Counted from the stretch's first letter, positions 52,391 through 61,932 are shown. The stretch is 64,000 nucleotides of DNA from Pseudomonadota bacterium (GCA_008501635.1 QQUJ01000001.1:1-64000); one strand, 5' to 3'. Numbers and translations: made by a program. The notes: a model not told the origin generated them from the letters alone.

Positions 52391-53851
52391 TTACGAATTT
52401 TGGCCTATGACAGCACGGTAACCCGCATCGGGGTTGTCGCGAGCCGCTTTCAATGCCTCGCCAACGGCGGATCTTGTCGCCTCGGGTCGCGCCTGCAGAT
52501 TCTCCGCCCAGCCGGTGAAGAGCCCGTCCAGGCACTCGATGCCGCGTTCGCGCACCTGGCCGTAACCCCTTGCCCAGACTGCCAGTTCAGCCACCTGACA
52601 GGCCAATCCGTAATCGTAGGCAGTGGCTGTGGTTACCGCCGCCAGCCATTGATCGATGGCGTTCTGCTCGCGGGCGAAGCCCACGCTGCGCGGCCGCCAG
52701 GGGCGCAGCCCGGCAAGAAAGCGTAACGCGGCGTAGCCCCAGGCCGATGTGGTGGGCAGCCGCAGCGAACGGCCGGCGGGTTTGCCCGGCGCGGGATCGC
52801 GGATCAGCCGGGCGAGCCGGGGCGGCAGGATCATGCGGATCTCCGCAGGGCCCGGTTTGAGGAATTCGGCCACCCGCAACGGCTCGCCGCCTATTGCGCC
52901 GACCTCGTCGCGAATCCTTGCCAGGCGTCCTGCGCGGGTCTTCAGCTGGGCGACGCGGATCACATCCTCGTAGCTCATCCAGGCGGCGAGCCGCCGCGCC
53001 ACCTCCTGTGAGAGGCGGTAGGCATTCCCCTCGCCACCGTGCTCGGCGTCGAGCGCGATAACGGGTAGCAGCCGATCCAGGTAGCGCTGGGCGTAATCGG
53101 TGTTCTGGTAGTCGATCAACCGTGCCAGGCCATGTCCGACCATGGGCCGCAGCGCCGCGGGCAACTGATCCAGCGCCTGGCGGAAGGCGTCCGGCACAGG
53201 TTGGAAGATTGCGCCAGGGGGTGCAACCGCCGCCGTGTCGTCTTGCCGGGCCAGAGCATAGCCGGTTTCAAAGGCGCGCAGATTGGCCTCCACCGCCACC
53301 CCGCGATGACGGATCGCATCGCGGTAACAGTCGGGTTCTATGGGCAGGCTGCCGCTGCCGGCAATCGCTCCCAGCATCACCGCATTGATGGCCGCGCCGC
53401 CTGTATCGACCGCATCGAGGCGGATCAGTCGCCGTGCAGCACCGCGCAGGGCCTGCAGGATCGGCATAGGATCAATGCTGCCATCACCGGCAATCACCTT
53501 CTCGGCAGTGCTGAAAACACGCAGTGCCGTGCTGATGACCGTTGTGTTGGCGGTGACCAGGCCTTGATCCAGGGCGCGACCCGCCTCGGTGGGCTCCATG
53601 GCAGCCACCAGGTCCACATCACCGGCGCTGGGGAAGAGCGAGAAGATGGGGTGGCTGGCCGGATCGCGCTGCGGGAACAGCTCGAAGTAGTAGGTCGTGG
53701 CGCCGGTGCGCTGGGCGACGCCGGGAATCGAGGTGCCCTGGGCGGGATAGCCGGCTTCACGGGCCGCCTCCACCAGCCAGTCGGCGAGCACACCGCCACC
53801 CTGGCCGCCAAGAGCGCCGATGAGCACGGTAAGGGGACGGTCAGGCGTCAT
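52391..53851 (-). CDS. indolepyruvate oxidoreductase beta-family subunit, long form
   Basis: The 486-residue protein begins with the gamma/beta pyruvate-oxidoreductase fold (LIGALGGQGGGVLADWLVEA, GTSIPGVAQRTGATTYYFE), as in IorB. It continues with a C-terminal domain of about 280 residues (from about 210) that is absent from short archaeal IorB. This long form occurs beside IorA in proteobacteria. It pairs with the gene upstream to oxidise arylpyruvates to aryl-acetyl-CoA. GAGG precedes ATG 53851. Confidence 0.87.
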   Translation of the reverse strand: MTPDRPLTVLIGALGGQGGGVLADWLVEAAREAGYPAQGTSIPGVAQRTGATTYYFELFPQRDPASHPIFSLFPSAGDVDLVAAMEPTEAGRALDQGLVTANTTVISTALRVFSTAEKVIAGDGSIDPMPILQALRGAARRLIRLDAVDTGGAAINAVMLGAIAGSGSLPIEPDCYRDAIRHRGVAVEANLRAFETGYALARQDDTAAVAPPGAIFQPVPDAFRQALDQLPAALRPMVGHGLARLIDYQNTDYAQRYLDRLLPVIALDAEHGGEGNAYRLSQEVARRLAAWMSYEDVIRVAQLKTRAGRLARIRDEVGAIGGEPLRVAEFLKPGPAEIRMILPPRLARLIRDPAPGKPAGRSLRLPTTSAWGYAALRFLAGLRPWRPRSVGFAREQNAIDQWLAAVTTATAYDYGLACQVAELAVWARGYGQVRERGIECLDGLFTGWAENLQARPEATRSAVGEALKAARDNPDAGYRAVIGQNS

Positions 53852-53910
53852 AGGTCACCTCGGTTTGAATTGAATGGGCCTCGCGTCTTGGCGCGAGACA
53901 AAACTCAAAC

Positions 53911-53935
53911 GAATCGCGGCTTTCGCCGCTCCTAC
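53911..53935. repeat. single REP-like arm between iorA-like and iorB-like genes
   Basis: GAATCGCGGCTTTCGCCGCTCC matches the right arm of the inverted repeat at 43245-43267 and is itself a small palindrome. It lies in the 107-bp gap between the two ior-type genes. Confidence 0.55.
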
Positions 53936-53958
53936 CCATGGTGTGAGCGTATGAGTCA

Positions 53959-56115
53959 CTATGAGGCCCCCATCATTTTGAGCAACCTGGCGGAAACCCC
54001 GGCGCGCAACCGCTGCCATCGGTTGGGATTGCTGATCTTCTCCGCCCGGTAGAAGGAGGGGCAGAGCGTGGCCCCTTGCGCTGCGGAGCCGCATAGTCCG
54101 CAGGCCACGCAACTCGCCTCGACGTACGCCGTGGGACCATCCTTGAGCGGATCCAGCGCTGCTTTCAAGGTAAGCGACGGGCAGCCCGAGAGACGCATGC
54201 ACGAGTGATCGCCGCTGCAGACATCGGCATCGACCCCGAAGCGTGCCTTGGCCACGGGCTTGCCGGCCTTGGCCAACTCCGCGCTCTTGCGTTTTTCGCG
54301 GCGCTGACGGGCCAGCATGCACTCCTGGTCGGAGATGATGACGCGCAGTTCCGGGCCGCGTCGCGCCAGGGCCTCGCGCAGCACGCCCATGGTTTTGGTG
54401 ACATCGTAGGCGTCGACACGCTTGATCCAGCGCACGCCCATGCCGCGCAGCGTCTTCTCAATGGAGATCTCGCGCACGTCGCCCCACGGGGTTGAACCGC
54501 TGGAGGGGACATGTTGCTGGCCAGTGGCCGAGGCGTAGCCGTTTTCAAGAATGATCAGCACCGCATCGTGACCGTTCCAGAAGGCGTTGGCCGCTCCTGT
54601 GGTGAGGCCGCCGTGCCAGAAGCCGCCGTCGCCCATCACCGCCACCGTGGGCTGGTCGAGGGCACGCCCCACGGCACCGCCGCTGGCGAGACTCAAACCG
54701 TAACCCAGGACCGAGCTGCCCATGTTGAAAGGCGGCAGGGTGGCAAAGGTGTTGCAGCCGATATCCGAAGAGATGTGTATCGGCCCGGTCTCGCGCATCA
54801 GCAGTTTGAGCGCGGTGAAGAGCGGGCGCTCGGGGCAGCCGGTGCAGAAACTGGGCGGGCGTTGGGGAATCTCGCCCGGTGACAGGGCACGCGCCGCGGC
54901 GACCTTCTGGGCGCGTTGCGCCTGCAGGGCACCGGCCGTTTTGCCGAGATCGGCGGGTGCCACCAGGGCCATCCAGGCAGCCAGCCCGTCGCGTACCACG
55001 TCGGCGACGTACTCGCCTGCTTCGGGCAGCACGTTCTTACCGGAAATGCGCACCGGGATGCCGGATTGCTGCGCCAAGGTACAGACCTGCTGCTCGATGA
55101 GCGCCGGGTTGCCCTCTTCGACGATCAGTATTTCGTCCTTGTCTTGAAGAAAATCGGTGATCTGCCCGGGTACCAGCGGGTGGATGGCGTTGAGTACCAG
55201 CAGCGGGATGTCGGTATTGCCCAGGGCATCGGCTGCGCCGAGCAGGTGCAAGCCGCGCATGACGACCGTGTACGTGCCTCCCTGGAGGATGATGCCCACG
55301 CGCTTGCGTTTGCCGGGAAACAGTTCGTTGATGCCGTGGTCGACAATGAAACGCTGCGCGGCGGGCAGACGCTCTTCGAATTTGGCCTTTTCCTGCAGAT
55401 AGGTGGAGGGGGGCAGGACGATACGCCCGAAGTCGTAGCGCACCTCGCGGATCGGGTTCTTGGGGCCGAAGGCCGGCGCCTGGTTCGCCTTGCAGACGAA
55501 GGAGCCGGTCAGGTGTGCGGCGCGGATGCGCAGCGACATCATCACCGGCAGATGGCACGCCTCGGAAAGGGCGAAGGCCTGCTCGGTTGTTTCGACCAGC
55601 TTGGGCAGGTGATAGCGCGGGTCGAGCAACGGGATCGAGGATTTGAGCGCCGTGGGGTGGGTACGCTCCTGAATGACGCTGGCGCCCTCGCCGTAGTCTT
55701 CACCGATGATGATCAATGCTCCGCCGGTGACACCGGCCGAGGCGAGGTTGGAGAGCGCATCGGAGGCGACGTTGGTGCCGACGATGGATTTCCAGGTCAC
55801 CGCCCCGCGCAGCGGGTAGTGAATGGAGGCACCGAGCAGCGCCGCGGCACCGGCCTCACTGGCCGAGGCCTCGAACTGCACGCCCAATGGTTCCAGCACC
55901 TGGGAGCGGCAATCCGCCAGCACGTCCATCAGGTGCGAGACCGGTGCTCCGGGATAACCCCCTACGTAGGCGACGCCGGACTGCAGCAACGCCTTGGTCA
56001 CGGCAAGGATCGCCTCGCCGTGGAAGGTCTCACCCGCGCCGAGGCGCAGCTGCTTGACCTGATTCGCAAACGAACGTTCCGCGCCACCGGTGGCGCGGGC
56101 TGCCTGTACCGCCAT
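53959..56115 (-). CDS. iorA: indolepyruvate:ferredoxin oxidoreductase alpha subunit
   Basis: The 718-residue enzyme decarboxylates arylpyruvates (from Phe, Tyr, Trp) to aryl-acetyl-CoA and reduces ferredoxin. It has the N-terminal POR domain (GYPGAPVSHLMDVL), a middle domain, the TPP-binding segment SSDIGCNTFATLPPF with VAVMGDGGFWHGGL, and C-terminal ferredoxin-like Cys groups (CSGDHSCMRLSGCP and CVACGLCGS). ATG 56115 was chosen because GGAG lies 7 bp upstream; a TTG start two codons earlier is possible. It feeds the CoA ester pool that PaaK also produces. Confidence 0.9.
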   Translation of the reverse strand: MAVQAARATGGAERSFANQVKQLRLGAGETFHGEAILAVTKALLQSGVAYVGGYPGAPVSHLMDVLADCRSQVLEPLGVQFEASASEAGAAALLGASIHYPLRGAVTWKSIVGTNVASDALSNLASAGVTGGALIIIGEDYGEGASVIQERTHPTALKSSIPLLDPRYHLPKLVETTEQAFALSEACHLPVMMSLRIRAAHLTGSFVCKANQAPAFGPKNPIREVRYDFGRIVLPPSTYLQEKAKFEERLPAAQRFIVDHGINELFPGKRKRVGIILQGGTYTVVMRGLHLLGAADALGNTDIPLLVLNAIHPLVPGQITDFLQDKDEILIVEEGNPALIEQQVCTLAQQSGIPVRISGKNVLPEAGEYVADVVRDGLAAWMALVAPADLGKTAGALQAQRAQKVAAARALSPGEIPQRPPSFCTGCPERPLFTALKLLMRETGPIHISSDIGCNTFATLPPFNMGSSVLGYGLSLASGGAVGRALDQPTVAVMGDGGFWHGGLTTGAANAFWNGHDAVLIILENGYASATGQQHVPSSGSTPWGDVREISIEKTLRGMGVRWIKRVDAYDVTKTMGVLREALARRGPELRVIISDQECMLARQRREKRKSAELAKAGKPVAKARFGVDADVCSGDHSCMRLSGCPSLTLKAALDPLKDGPTAYVEASCVACGLCGSAAQGATLCPSFYRAEKISNPNRWQRLRAGVSARLLKMMGAS

Positions 56116-56325
56116 ATTCAACTCCGTTTATCGATAGGGGGAGGTGGCAGGCCACCGTCCCCGTTGCCGCTCAATGCAAAGAGAAATTGCGCCGCTCTTG
56201 GCTCGCAGATTCCCTAAGTCTAGGCGCTGTTGACCATCCACCGGGTGTGGATCGTCCCGCTACCGGGCCAAAGCCCGTTTGCGGTCCATGCGCCTCGCGA
56301 TAAAGGAGTTGTCGCATGAACCGAT

Positions 56326-57663
56326 TTACTTCTTCCGCAGGTCCCGTACGCGCACCGCCTTGCCCTGGGAACGGGGTACCTCGCCGGGTCGTTTCAACTC
56401 CACCTTACAGGTGACGCCGATCATCGATTTGATGTGGTGGCGGATCTCCTGTGCCAGCGTCGGATAGCCGCTTGCGGCGGTCTGCGGGGCAGCCTCGGCC
56501 TCGACCGTGAGATCATCCATCGAGCCCTCGCGGCGCACCACCAGCTGGTAGTAAGGGGCAATGCCTGCGAAACCCACCAGCACCGATTCGACCTGCGAAG
56601 GATAGACGTTGACACCGCGGATGATCAGCATGTCGTCGTTGCGCCCCGTGACGCGCTTGATGCGCACATGGGTGCGCCCGCACGCGCAGGGCTCGTCGGA
56701 GAGATAAGTGATATCGCGGGTGCGGTAGCGGATCATCGGCAGCGCCTGCTTGGTGAGCGTGGTGATCACCAGTTCACCCGATGCGCCCATGGGCTGCGGC
56801 TCGCCGGTTTCGGGATCGATGATCTCGAACAGGAAGTGGTCTTCCCAGCCGTGCAGTCCGGCACGCTCTTCGCGGCACTCGGCGGCCACGCCCGGTCCCA
56901 TGATCTCGGAGAGACCGTAGATATCGACCGCGGTGATTCCCAGCCGCTCATCGAGTTCGGCACGCAGCGCATCGGACCAGGGCTCGGCGCCGAACACGCC
57001 GATCGACAATGGCAGCGAACGAATGTCGATGCCTTCCGCCTCCGCCAGCTCGGCGATGTTGAGCGCATAGGAAGGGGTGGCGCACAGCGCCTTGGCGCCG
57101 AAATCCTGCAGCAGCACGATCTGCTTTTCGGTGTTGCCGCCCGACATGGGTACGACGGTCGCTCCCAGGCGCTCGGTGCCGTGGTGGGCCCCCAGGCCGC
57201 CGGTGAACAGTCCGTAGCCGTAGGCGTTGTGGACGATGTCACCGGGACGCACGCCGGTCGACGCCAGCGAGCGGGCCATCAGATCAGCCCACATGTCGAT
57301 GTCCCCGCGCGTATAGCCGACCACCGTCGGCTTGCCGGTGGTGCCGGAGGAGGCGTGCACGCGCACCAACTCCTCGCGGGGTACCGCGAACATGCCGAAA
57401 GGGTAGGCGTTGCGCAGATCGTCCTTCACCGTGAAGGGGAACCTGGCGAGATCGGCAAGCTCCCTGAAGTCATCGGGCGTGACGCCTGCGGCATCGAAAC
57501 CGGTGCGATAGTGGGCCACGTTGTCGTAGGCGTGGCGCAGCATCTTTTTCAGGCGCTCGCGCTGCAACTCGGCGAGTTCGCCGCGCGGCAGGGTTTCGAA
57601 TTCGGGCTGGAAATAGTAGCCGTCGCTCGTGACCGGTTGCGGTGTCGGGTTAATAGCACTCAT
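56326..57663 (-). CDS. paaK: phenylacetate-CoA ligase paralog 3 (padJ/paaK)
   Basis: This 445-residue adenylate-forming ligase has VHASSGTTGKPTVVGYT, GAEPWSDALR, DIYGLSEIMGPGVA, GRNDDMLIIRG and the C-terminal catalytic Lys in SQGKAVRV. GGAGGGG precedes ATG 57663; the frame is open to 57750. It directly follows padI, as the ligase gene does in known pad clusters, so it is the best candidate for the dedicated phenylacetate enzyme. Its C-terminal domain is nearly identical to paralog 1, about 10 kb away. Confidence 0.9.
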   Translation of the reverse strand: MSAINPTPQPVTSDGYYFQPEFETLPRGELAELQRERLKKMLRHAYDNVAHYRTGFDAAGVTPDDFRELADLARFPFTVKDDLRNAYPFGMFAVPREELVRVHASSGTTGKPTVVGYTRGDIDMWADLMARSLASTGVRPGDIVHNAYGYGLFTGGLGAHHGTERLGATVVPMSGGNTEKQIVLLQDFGAKALCATPSYALNIAELAEAEGIDIRSLPLSIGVFGAEPWSDALRAELDERLGITAVDIYGLSEIMGPGVAAECREERAGLHGWEDHFLFEIIDPETGEPQPMGASGELVITTLTKQALPMIRYRTRDITYLSDEPCACGRTHVRIKRVTGRNDDMLIIRGVNVYPSQVESVLVGFAGIAPYYQLVVRREGSMDDLTVEAEAAPQTAASGYPTLAQEIRHHIKSMIGVTCKVELKRPGEVPRSQGKAVRVRDLRKK

Positions 57664-57778
57664 CTCGTTCCCCTCCGTATAGCTCTCCCCAGAGCATCTC
57701 GATTGATTGATCGTTCTCGCGCAGCACCGGCATGCGCGCAATGGACGCAAAGTTTATCGCCGGTCTTGCTTGGTGAGC

Positions 57779-57907
57779 TTGGCGTCCTGGAGAGACCATT
57801 AGCCGCTCCATTTACCGAGAATTTCCTCTCGCCAAGCCACCAGGAACTGCGAATCGATACCCGAAAGTCCTTTGCGGTCTTCGCGTCTTTCCGTCTTGGC
57901 GCGAGAG
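57779..57907. repeat. intergenic repeat between padI and paaK3
   Basis: Degenerate arms of the yej-type repeat are seen: AGCTTGGCGTCCTGG (57777-57790 area) and CTTTGCGGTCTTCGCGTCTT with CGTCTTGGCGCGAGA (57870-57906). They fill most of the 249-bp gap. Confidence 0.5.
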
Positions 57908-57912
57908 CCAAC

Positions 57913-59262
57913 TCAGCTCGCCTGATGGCTCGCATCGTCTGTCACTCGCTGAAAACCGCGCAGCACCCGCAGCCGCTCGTCGACCACCTTTTGCAGGTGC
58001 TCGGTCTGGTGGGCCTCCAGGTGCCGGTATTTACCCATCAGACCGATATAGCTCGCCAGCGCCAGCGGCTTGTCGATGGGATGCGTGAAACGCAACCCCG
58101 TTTCAGGCGCGAACTCCCAGAGCGGCGCAAAATTGGTCTCCACCCCTTTGCGGCACGCCTCGATGGTCTTCTCGGCCGGGATACGCCAGCCGGTCGGGCA
58201 GGGCGAATAGATGTGCAGGTAGGCAAAGCCGTGCTGTGTGGCCGCCAGCGCCTTGTTCAACTTGTCGTAGTAATCGTCCATGAAGGCCAGCGAGGCGGTA
58301 GCCACGTAGGCGCAGTTGTGCATCATCATGATCAGCGGCAGATTCTTGCTGTCGGTCGGTTTGCCTTTGGCGCTGGAGCCCACCGGCGTGGTGGATGTCC
58401 AGGAGCCGAAGGAGGTGCAGCCCGACGATTGCATGCCGGTGTTCATGTAGCCTTCGTTGTCGACCACGATGAAGAGAATCTGTTCGCCGCGTTCCGCCGC
58501 ACCCGAGAGCGACTGGAAACCGACATCGCCCGCGCCGCCATCGCCGGCCAGCGCCACCATGGTCACATCGCGCCCGACGCGGTTGTACTGACGCTTGATA
58601 CCTGCCAGCATCGAGGCGGTGTTGGTGAGCAGCGGGTGGAAGATCGGCACCTTGGCGCCGGTACGCCCATTGTAGCCCACCGTGCCCATGCCGGGGATGC
58701 AACCGGGGGGTGCGGCCACCACCACGTTGTCGCCGATGCGGCGCAGGCTGTGGCGGATCATCAGCTCCGAATTGCAGCCCTGGCAGGCCGACAGCCCGGC
58801 GACGAAGAGGTCTTCCTCGGCGCCGTACTGGTTATAGATCTCGGCAGTACGGTTGAACTCCAGCGCGCCGTGCGGACAGGCCTTCACGCAGGCCGGATCG
58901 CCGTCGCAGAGGTCGCACTTGGCGACGTGACCCAGGGCGGCGTTGTGACTGATGCCCGCGTAGACGCAACCCACGGTACACAACAGGCAGTTGACGCATA
59001 GCGAGCCGTCCCAGTCGATGACGCCGTTGTCGTCGTTCTTCGCCAACGCGGCGGCGGGGCAGTTCATGACGCACTTGGGATCGCCGCACTGGCGGCAGAT
59101 GGCGAGTTCGGCGGGTATGCCGGCGCTGCCGCCGATGATCTGCAGTCGCGAATGCACCAGATCAGCGGTGCCGGATTTGGCCTGTGCGCAGGCGCTCATG
59201 CAGTCGCCGCAGCCATCACAGTGCTGGGCGTGGAAGGCGATGGTGGAATGGCTGATACCCAT
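57913..59262 (-). CDS. padI: phenylglyoxylate dehydrogenase beta subunit (TPP, Fe-S)
   Basis: The 449-residue subunit has an N-terminal ferredoxin region with four Cys groups (CDGCGDCMSACAQ, CRQCGDPKCVMNCP, CVNCLLCTVGCVY, CDLCDGDPACVKACP). The TPP-binding pyrophosphate domain follows: CQGCNSELM, then ALAGDGGAGDVGFQS and DNEGYMNTGMQ. It works with PadEFGH to turn phenylglyoxylate and CoA into benzoyl-CoA plus CO2. The start follows AGGGAGA. A 53-codon ORF ends just before it. Confidence 0.92.
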   Translation of the reverse strand: MGISHSTIAFHAQHCDGCGDCMSACAQAKSGTADLVHSRLQIIGGSAGIPAELAICRQCGDPKCVMNCPAAALAKNDDNGVIDWDGSLCVNCLLCTVGCVYAGISHNAALGHVAKCDLCDGDPACVKACPHGALEFNRTAEIYNQYGAEEDLFVAGLSACQGCNSELMIRHSLRRIGDNVVVAAPPGCIPGMGTVGYNGRTGAKVPIFHPLLTNTASMLAGIKRQYNRVGRDVTMVALAGDGGAGDVGFQSLSGAAERGEQILFIVVDNEGYMNTGMQSSGCTSFGSWTSTTPVGSSAKGKPTDSKNLPLIMMMHNCAYVATASLAFMDDYYDKLNKALAATQHGFAYLHIYSPCPTGWRIPAEKTIEACRKGVETNFAPLWEFAPETGLRFTHPIDKPLALASYIGLMGKYRHLEAHQTEHLQKVVDERLRVLRGFQRVTDDASHQAS

Positions 59263-59265
59263 AGT

Positions 59266-59427
59266 TTAAATCTCCCTGCCCGCGTGGTGGGCGACGGGTT
59301 CAAAGTGCAGTGTCAAGCTGGCGAAACGTGAAGCCGGATTGGGTCTGGATTCGAACAGTACAACCTCTGTCTTGATGCCAGAACTGCTTGCGCTATCCAG
59401 TTCGACTTGTCTCGTAAGCCTGTTCAT
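59266..59427 (-). CDS. 53-residue ORF between padH and padI
   Basis: ATG 59427 follows AAAGGCGGA, and the frame ends 4 bp before the padI start, so it fits the operon spacing. The product, MNRLTRQVELDSASSSGIKT and on to HFEPVAHHAGREI, matches no family I know. Another start, ATG 59451, is 6 bp after padH. It may be a small subunit or a chance frame. Confidence 0.4.
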   Translation of the reverse strand: MNRLTRQVELDSASSSGIKTEVVLFESRPNPASRFASLTLHFEPVAHHAGREI

Positions 59428-59456
59428 CTTTGGTCCGCCTTTGCTCACCATGCGGG

Positions 59457-60716
59457 CTAGCGCCAGATCTGCGACATGAGCGTACGGCCTGTTTGCAACG
59501 GCTGCGCCAGGAACTGCTCCCTGACCGGTGTCAGGTCGACCTCGCGCAGAATGAGTTGCCAGAGCACCCCGCCATCGAGTGGATCGTTGATCGCCGAAGC
59601 GCCGAGCAAGCGACCGTCGCGCAGCAGGAATTTGCGATAACGCCGGTTGGGCAGGTCGTTTTCGGTGACCACTTCGGCACCGTCGCAGCGATCGAGCCCT
59701 ACCGCTACCGCCTGTTCGCCGAAGAAGGTGTAGGTATTGAGCGGCACCGCGCCGGGAAATGGTTTGACGGCAGGGTCGCCCGCCATGGCCATGCCGGCGA
59801 TGCGCCCCTGTTCGACGGCGTTGGGCAGGATGCCGTTGATCACCTTGCGCTTCGGGTCGTAGAAGTTGCGCGCCTGGGCGACGTCACCCGCTGCCCAGAC
59901 ATTTTCGACGTTGGTGCGCATGGTGTCGTCGACCAGAATCCCCTGATCGGTGAGGATGCCGGAGCCGGCTAGAAAGTTGATCTCCGGGGTGACCCCGGTG
60001 GCGACCAGCAGGAGATCGGTGCACATCTCTTCGCCGTTGTCGAGCGAGACGACGAGACAGTCGGGATCGCTCTGGTGACCGGCGGTGGTGACGGTATGCC
60101 CGAGGCGCATGTCGACGCCGTTGTTGGTGAAGGCGTCGGCGATCAGATCCGAGGCGGTCTGGTCGAAGTAGCCGGCCAGCACCCGTGACTCGCGCTCGAC
60201 GACGGTGACCGCGACGCCCGCCTTGGCCAGGTTTTCGGCGGCGTGCATACCGATCAGCCCCGCGCCGAGCACCACCGCGCTGCGTACCTGCTCGCGTGCC
60301 TCGCGCAGCGCGATGGCATCGTCGAGGGTGCGCAGCACCCGGAAGGGGACATCGCTCAGTCCGGCGATAGGCGGCACGATGGCGCGTGCGCCCGTGGCGA
60401 GCAACAGCTTTTCGTAGCCGAGCACCATGCCGCCGGCGAGCTGAATGCGCTTCTCCTGTGTCTCCACCCCGATGACGCTGGTGTCGAGCTGCAGGTCAAT
60501 GTCGTTGTCGGCGAAGTAGTCGGCTGAACGCAGTCCAACCCGATCCGGCAGCGAGCGTCCCGAGACCACATAAGGCAGCACCGTGGGCGAGTAGGGCGGA
60601 TGGGCGTCGCGGGTCACCAGGGCGAGACTGCCGCTCTGATCCCAGAGCCGGATGGCATGCGCCGCTTCGAGCGCTGCGTGGCTGCTGCCGACGATGAGAT
60701 AGTCGTAACGGTCCAT
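59457..60716 (-). CDS. padH: phenylglyoxylate dehydrogenase epsilon subunit (FAD/NAD)
   Basis: The 419-residue flavoprotein has an N-terminal FAD site (YDYLIVGSSHAALEAAHAIR), a second nucleotide-binding site (SAVVLGAGLIGMHAAENLAKAG, shown in part) and the AGDVAQ motif near residue 290. It passes electrons from PadEFGI to NAD+. The start ATG 60716 was chosen because AAGGAG, which overlaps the padG stop, is 6 bp upstream; ATG 60722 is two codons earlier. Confidence 0.9.
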   Translation of the reverse strand: MDRYDYLIVGSSHAALEAAHAIRLWDQSGSLALVTRDAHPPYSPTVLPYVVSGRSLPDRVGLRSADYFADNDIDLQLDTSVIGVETQEKRIQLAGGMVLGYEKLLLATGARAIVPPIAGLSDVPFRVLRTLDDAIALREAREQVRSAVVLGAGLIGMHAAENLAKAGVAVTVVERESRVLAGYFDQTASDLIADAFTNNGVDMRLGHTVTTAGHQSDPDCLVVSLDNGEEMCTDLLLVATGVTPEINFLAGSGILTDQGILVDDTMRTNVENVWAAGDVAQARNFYDPKRKVINGILPNAVEQGRIAGMAMAGDPAVKPFPGAVPLNTYTFFGEQAVAVGLDRCDGAEVVTENDLPNRRYRKFLLRDGRLLGASAINDPLDGGVLWQLILREVDLTPVREQFLAQPLQTGRTLMSQIWR

Positions 60717-60726
60717 GGCCATCTCC

Positions 60727-61932
60727 TTAGGCGTCTTCGTTGAGCCAGATGGGAAGGTCGATGCGCTCGCCGTCGCGCACCCGGGCGACGGTTTCGATGA
60801 CGCGTGTGAAATCCTCGGGCGTGATGTCGGCGCCGGCCAGGCCGCCGATGAAACTCACCGCGGGGACCCGTTCGGGCAGGTGGTAGAGGGCGCCGAGAAT
60901 ATCCTGGTAGAGCGGCCCGCAGTTCCAGCTGAAGCTGACCGCGCGGTCCACTACGCCGATCGCCTTGACCCTGCTGAGCGCCGCCTTGATGGCCGCCAGC
61001 GGGAAGGGTCGGAAGGTCTTGATCTTGATCAGCCCCACCGTCTCGCCGCGATCGCGGGCCATGTCCACCGCGTCCTTGCCGGCGCCGGTCATGCTGCCGA
61101 TGGTGACGATGGCGTAGTCGGCGTCGTCGAGGCGGTACTCCTCGACCAGCGGCGCGTAGTGACGCCCGAACCCCTTGCTCCATGCCTCGTGCACTTCGGT
61201 GATGACACCCAGCGCGTTCTGCATCCCCTGGCACTGACCCTTGCGATAGCGCACGAACATCCCCGGTCCAGGGCCGCCGGCACCGCCGGTGAGCGGGTCG
61301 ACCGCCATCGGGCGCTCGGGATCAAGGGCGACATGCCAGTTGGTATCGCGGGTGCCGAGGAAGGCGTCCACCGCGGCCTGATCGGGCACCTCGACACCGG
61401 TCACCCCGTAGGAGAGGTAGTTGCCGTCGTGGTTGACGTTGATCGGCAGCATCACGTCGCGGTGTTCGGCAATGCGGTAGGCCATGATGGTGGTGTCGAG
61501 GATCTCCTGCACCGACTCGCAGTACATGTGGATCCAGCCCGCCTCGCGCACCAGCATCGCATCCTGCTGCCCGCCCCACACCGATTGCGGCGTCAAGGTG
61601 TCGCGGGTCACCAGCGAGGCGACCATGGGCAGGCGCATGCCCGGTGTGCGGATGTAGGGCTCGAACATGAAGGCCAGCCCCGGACCGCAGGTGGCGGTGT
61701 AGGTGCGCGCGCCGGCGAGGCAGGCGCCCTGCAGCGCGGAGAGCACGCTGTGCTCACCTTCCACATTCATCAGATCGGCGTCCATCACCCCGTCGGCGAT
61801 GAACTGCGAGACATACTCCACCAGCGAGGACTGGGGGGTGATGGGGTAGACGGCGACCACATCGGGACGCGAGCGGACGACGCCCCAGGCGGCGGCTTCG
61901 TTGCCGTCGCAGACGATCTTTTCGGCGCTCAT
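60727..61932 (-). CDS. padG: phenylglyoxylate dehydrogenase alpha subunit
   Basis: The 401-residue POR alpha-type subunit has VYPITPQSSLVEYVSQF at the N-terminus, VEGEHSVLSALQGACLAGAR and YTATCGPGLAFM, as in 2-oxoacid:ferredoxin oxidoreductases. The C-terminal part (GRDRGETVGLIKIKTFRPFP and VVDRAVSF) is the POR II domain. Its start overlaps the padF stop (ATGA). Confidence 0.92.
   Translation of the reverse strand: MSAEKIVCDGNEAAAWGVVRSRPDVVAVYPITPQSSLVEYVSQFIADGVMDADLMNVEGEHSVLSALQGACLAGARTYTATCGPGLAFMFEPYIRTPGMRLPMVASLVTRDTLTPQSVWGGQQDAMLVREAGWIHMYCESVQEILDTTIMAYRIAEHRDVMLPINVNHDGNYLSYGVTGVEVPDQAAVDAFLGTRDTNWHVALDPERPMAVDPLTGGAGGPGPGMFVRYRKGQCQGMQNALGVITEVHEAWSKGFGRHYAPLVEEYRLDDADYAIVTIGSMTGAGKDAVDMARDRGETVGLIKIKTFRPFPLAAIKAALSRVKAIGVVDRAVSFSWNCGPLYQDILGALYHLPERVPAVSFIGGLAGADITPEDFTRVIETVARVRDGERIDLPIWLNEDA

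Noticed and set aside
59266-59451. Longer version of the small padH-padI ORF starting at 59451
   Set aside because: The upstream ATG lacks a ribosome binding site; the ATG at 59427 is better placed, so the shorter frame was annotated.
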